A stretch of DNA of 64,000 nucleotides from Vespula vulgaris (taxonomy: Eukaryota; Arthropoda; Insecta; Hymenoptera; Vespidae), in NCBI RefSeq assembly GCF_905475345.1, contig NC_066605.1:3807501-3871500 (forward strand), read 5' to 3'. Made by a program: the position numbers and the translations under genes. Numbering within the stretch: the stretch's first letter is position 1; the number at the start of each line of letters is the position of its first letter. The notes below the pieces were generated by a model. That model was not told where the DNA came from. It made no database searches and was given only the letters and a program-made list of their open reading frames with translations. Positions 60,661 to 64,000 of the stretch are shown here, one piece after another.

Positions 60661-62289
60661 GGACGTATAGAAAGAAAATAAGAAAGGGTAAAAAAACTCA
60701 AAAATAAACCATCTTATTTGAAAGGTGTAGTACTACTAGGTTGATGAGTCCGGTGATTGCAGGCTTCGTCGCTGTAACTTTTGACGGCTCGTTGGCTCTC
60801 TGTTTCACTGTATGGGATCCTTCTTCTCTTGCCTCCTTCTTTGTTTGTTTTCTTTGAGCGTATCGTAATTCTTAGATTTGAAATGATTTCAATTAATTTT
60901 TTTTTTGAGATTTTAATATTATTGGTTTCACCAATTTTAATGCGATGTTCACTTTTATGGCAATAATTTCAATTGCTATTTATCATTCTATGTTAATCAT
61001 AAATCTTCTTAACAGAATAATGGTTATTAACTTCATTTCTTGCATCGCGAATGTTTTATCTAAAAAATTGAAATCAATCGTAAATACGTTTTGTAGTATG
61101 ATCTTTTGAAATGTAATTTTTAAATCTATAAAGATATGTAATCTCTTTTTCCACGACTAAATAATAAGAAGTTATAAGAATGACTATTAAAAGTCTATCT
61201 GATAAAAACTTGTTTGGATCAAAAACGTTTAAGGCTCAATATTTAATATTTTTCGTTTCGGTGAAATTTATACATAAAAAATATAATCGATTTCTTTTGG
61301 TATTGTTCAAATGTTTTTATTTTATACAATTTATAAGTAAATATGAATATTAAACAATTAATATTATTAATGATATAAAAATATAAAAAAATGCTTATAT
61401 ATAATATTATATATACCTGCTATATTTGAAATTGGTTAACTTTTCAAAAAAGATATTAATTATGGGATATATATATGTATATATGTGTGTGTGTGTGTGT
61501 GGAAAATAAAAAAAAATATTATAAGTCAAAGTTAAATGATATCAGACGGTCTATATTTTTATGACAAAGTGCAAATAATTTTATGCACTTTTGTGTATTG
61601 GTGCATCAGAAAAATGTAACTATATGTTTTTCTTTTCAATGGAAACCTATATTTTTGACTGTATCAGTTGATATAGTTTTTTTATTCCCTACATAAACGT
61701 ATTGACATATGCCCAGAACTTATACGTTAAGAAGTTATCGCAGGTAAAAGTTTTCTGCTTTATTTAATTTTAAATTCTATAGAAATATGATTCCGGTAAT
61801 GTGTTATTTTTCGTCTGCATTTTTTTAGTATGCGTCAAACGAATTCTCAAGTGCAAATATGTTGTTAATATGGTTCTTAAAAGAAAGTTCTATAAATCAC
61901 CAAAAACGTGTATGTGCGCGTTAACAGTTTTATATAAAAAGAGCAAAAGCATTTCATATTTCGATGTGTATTTTCTACAAAATTTTGACTTTATAATATA
62001 TAGAAAATTATAAAAAAATAAAGTTGCTATACTAATTAATGTTAAATTAAAATTAATATTTAATGAATTTAAGCAGAACTTTGAATTTTATATTTCCAGT
62101 AAATTTTCATTAAACCTTAACTTTTTTAAAATTTTAAGTTACAAATAATTATAAGCACGATATCAATAAGTAATATTTTTTATATACATTTAAATAGCAG
62201 AATCTTGCGGTATTCAGTTGTACATTTTTGGAAATTATATGTGGTACCTAGCTAAACATTTCGCTTGAAAATCATCGATTCGCGAATGT
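60661..62289. other. AT-rich non-coding stretch
   Basis: The first 150 bp may include the 5' LTR/leader of the BEL element. Otherwise nothing is recognisable; a (GT)n run lies at 61484-61500. Confidence 0.4.
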
Positions 62290-63180
62290 ATTAATAATAA
62301 AATATTTCCGTTTTTGATTAATAAATATTTGTCAAATATACTGGTGATGTTATTATATGTTATTATCTTAGATACAATATTTTTGTTGTAGCGATTTCGA
62401 CAAAGCATTATTTTAAAGATGATATGCAGCAGCCAATCATGGATCTAAGAATGTCTTATTTTTCCTCATGTATTAATACGTGAAATCTATTTGAGAGATT
62501 ATAACTTATCAAAATGTGAAATTTGTAAAACAAATCAAAAGATATGTATGTATTTGTCACGATTATCAGAATATTGATCTTCGAATTATTAAAATTCAGA
62601 AAAACTTATGTAATATTTATACAAAATGTAAATGTCAATTAAATCAATACATATATACGGGCTTCTTTGAGTGCTTGAGACACTTTGAGCCATTAGTCTT
62701 CGTGATTGGACTATAAAACCAGACTAATAATCGATCTAGGTTTTTTGTTATAAAGAAAGAGCTATCGTTGTAAGCAGCTTATTCGTTTGTTAATTTTTAC
62801 AAATGAAGGTTAAGTTTTTAATAGTGAAGAATTCAAAAGTTCTTTATCTCTTGTGATTATTATTATTTTGTTGAGTAAGATCTTACATATTTTATTTTTT
62901 TTTTTCTTTATTTCACTATTATACACATTTTTACGAATTTTTTAACCAGAATCACATGTAAAATTTCCATTATTTACATATGTATTATTTAATTTATTTG
63001 TATTATTTAATTTTATTATTTAATTTATTTTTATGATTTTCAAATTATCATTTTTTTATTCAACTGATCAATAAATTGATAATATTTCTAAAAGTTTTTC
63101 TCGTCTTTTCTGATTTATAATAAACGTAGTTTAATAGTTGCTGCATTTTTTGTAACATAAATTTATTATGAAAATTGATT
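62290..63180 (+). repeat. Non-coding repeat copy C
   Basis: Aligns with the reverse complement of 17660-16650. Examples: TTATTTTAAAG then GCCAAT at 62411-62437; GATATGTATGTATTTGTCA at 62540; TTGTTGAGTAAGATCTTAC at 62867; TTCAACTGATCAATAAATTG at 63060. Identity is patchy with many indels and there is no coding frame. It ends where copy B's share of A begins. Confidence 0.85.
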
Positions 63181-63524
63181 TATTCTTTCATTCTATGTAA
63201 TCATTCGTTATTTGTGTCCTTTATTTATTACTTATTGGTAGGAAGCTCATTAAGGTTATATATATATAAATTTAAATTTTCCGTCAGAGTGAGCGTACCA
63301 CCAAAAATTTAGTTCGTTTAGTAACTACAAAAAATTGCCATATATTAAAATTTCAATAATGGAAATTTAACGTATATTAATTGAAAAAAAGTAGGATGAA
63401 ATAATAAAAGCATTAATATGAGCGCTGCCTCACAGAGAGAAATGCAAAAAGCATCGGCGTGAACCTGTAATTGTGATTAAGTATGATCATTGACCAATTT
63501 AGTGATTGCTTGAGGCTATTCATC

Positions 63525-63860
63525 ATCCCTGGTTTTATAATGGTTTACGTCATCAAGCGGAACTTTCGTCATCAAGCATAATCTTCGACTGATTTTGATG
63601 AATAAGAATTCATTTTAAAGACGAAGCTTTTATTTATTAATCCAATTTCTCGAATTTTTGAAAAAGCTTTATTCTCTTTGAAAAAAATCGTGTTAATGAT
63701 ATTTTAAATGGTATTTTTTTGAGAATAGTTTATTCATAAATTTAAAGCTTTTTCCAAATTCGAAAAATAGGATTAATAGATTAAACCTTCGTCTTTAAAT
63801 TGAGACCTTATTCATCAAAATCGGTTAAGAATTATGCCTGTTCTGCTTAATGGCATAAAT
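63525..63860 (+). mobile_element. Foldback MITE copy M4, most complete
   Basis: The left arm has TTTATAATGGTTTACGTCAT, GACTGATTTTGATGAATAAG and TTTTAAAGACGAAG. The right arm has CTTCGTCTTTAAATTGAGAC and CTTATTCATCAAAATCGG, then TTAAGAATTATGCCTGTTCT. The arms are inverted repeats of about 60 bp or more around a 200-bp AT-rich centre. No ORF is present. Related copies lie at 2.3, 22.7 and 35.7 kb. Confidence 0.82.
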
Positions 63861-64000
63861 GCTGTTTTCGACATTTTTCGCGAGAAAAAGGTTTAGTACT
63901 ATGACGTCCCTCGAAATTTGCGTCAAGAAAAACTCGTTCCCTTACTACAGATTTTCATATATACGCTTGAATGGTGTATGTTCGTTCAGTGAAGTAGCGA

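Noticed and set aside
61801..62716. Several short plus-strand ORFs near the end of the window
   Set aside because: Lys/Tyr/Ile-rich chance ORFs; the later part falls in non-coding repeat C, whose homologue A does not keep the frame.
1..64000. tRNA, rRNA, CRISPR, operon or bacterial signals
   Set aside because: I saw no cloverleaf with A/B boxes, no rRNA-like block and no regularly spaced repeat-spacer array; the sequence is clearly eukaryotic. A tRNAscan or Rfam search was not possible here.

Overview
This is a eukaryotic, strongly AT-rich, mostly non-coding window. I found no intact host gene, RNA gene, CRISPR array or bacterial-type feature. Nearly everything recognisable is a decayed transposable element of insect type: Jockey-like and R2/R4-like non-LTR elements, Gypsy (including an errantivirus with env), BEL/Pao, hAT, Tc1 and Tc3-like elements, and a foldback MITE. 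Short microsatellites are common. An insect fits best, and a hymenopteran such as an ant is plausible from the element mix, but nothing here proves the species. All element identities come from reading frame-broken translations by eye, so ends are approximate (often 20-100 bp).

Layout. 0-1 kb: Jockey-like reverse transcriptase. 2.3-2.5 kb: MITE copy. 5.5-7.0 kb: hAT remnant of the GTF2IRD2/ZBED5-like type. 9.4-10.9 kb: BEL/Pao RT scrap followed by a second, ZBED1/4-like hAT. 12.4-14.0 kb: complete-length but dead Tc1 element with TIRs and TA target site. 15.5-17.7 kb and 20.0-21.4 kb: inverted non-coding repeats A and B (a third member, C, lies at 62.3-63.2 kb). 24.1-31.0 kb: two R2/R4-like 3' ends (minus strand) bracketing an errantivirus remnant (minus), a second Gypsy RNase H (minus) and an internally deleted BEL/Pao element (plus). 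34.3-38.8 kb: plus-strand fragment of an env-bearing LTR element, split by a MITE. 42.1 kb: TAGTA/TGGTA pentamer array. 46.3-47.1 kb: Tc3-like transposase. 47.8-56 kb: two head-to-tail minus-strand copies of the same env-bearing element, sharing the middle LTR. 57.0-58.5 kb: three copies of a short repeat (Q) also seen at 34.3 kb. 58.8-60.7 kb: second internally deleted BEL/Pao (minus). 63.5-63.9 kb: MITE.

The most interesting content is the env-bearing LTR family with three copies here. Its env resembles, as far as I can judge, the chuvirus-type glycoproteins found in arthropod LTR elements. All three copies keep a TTTCAG acceptor-like site at the env start. In the two minus-strand copies a piece of env is also found inside pol, and the RT active site carries the same change, so the pair probably arose by duplication of one already damaged copy. 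The bias of retroviral fragments to one strand and the absence of host genes would suit heterochromatin or a piRNA-type cluster; that is inference.
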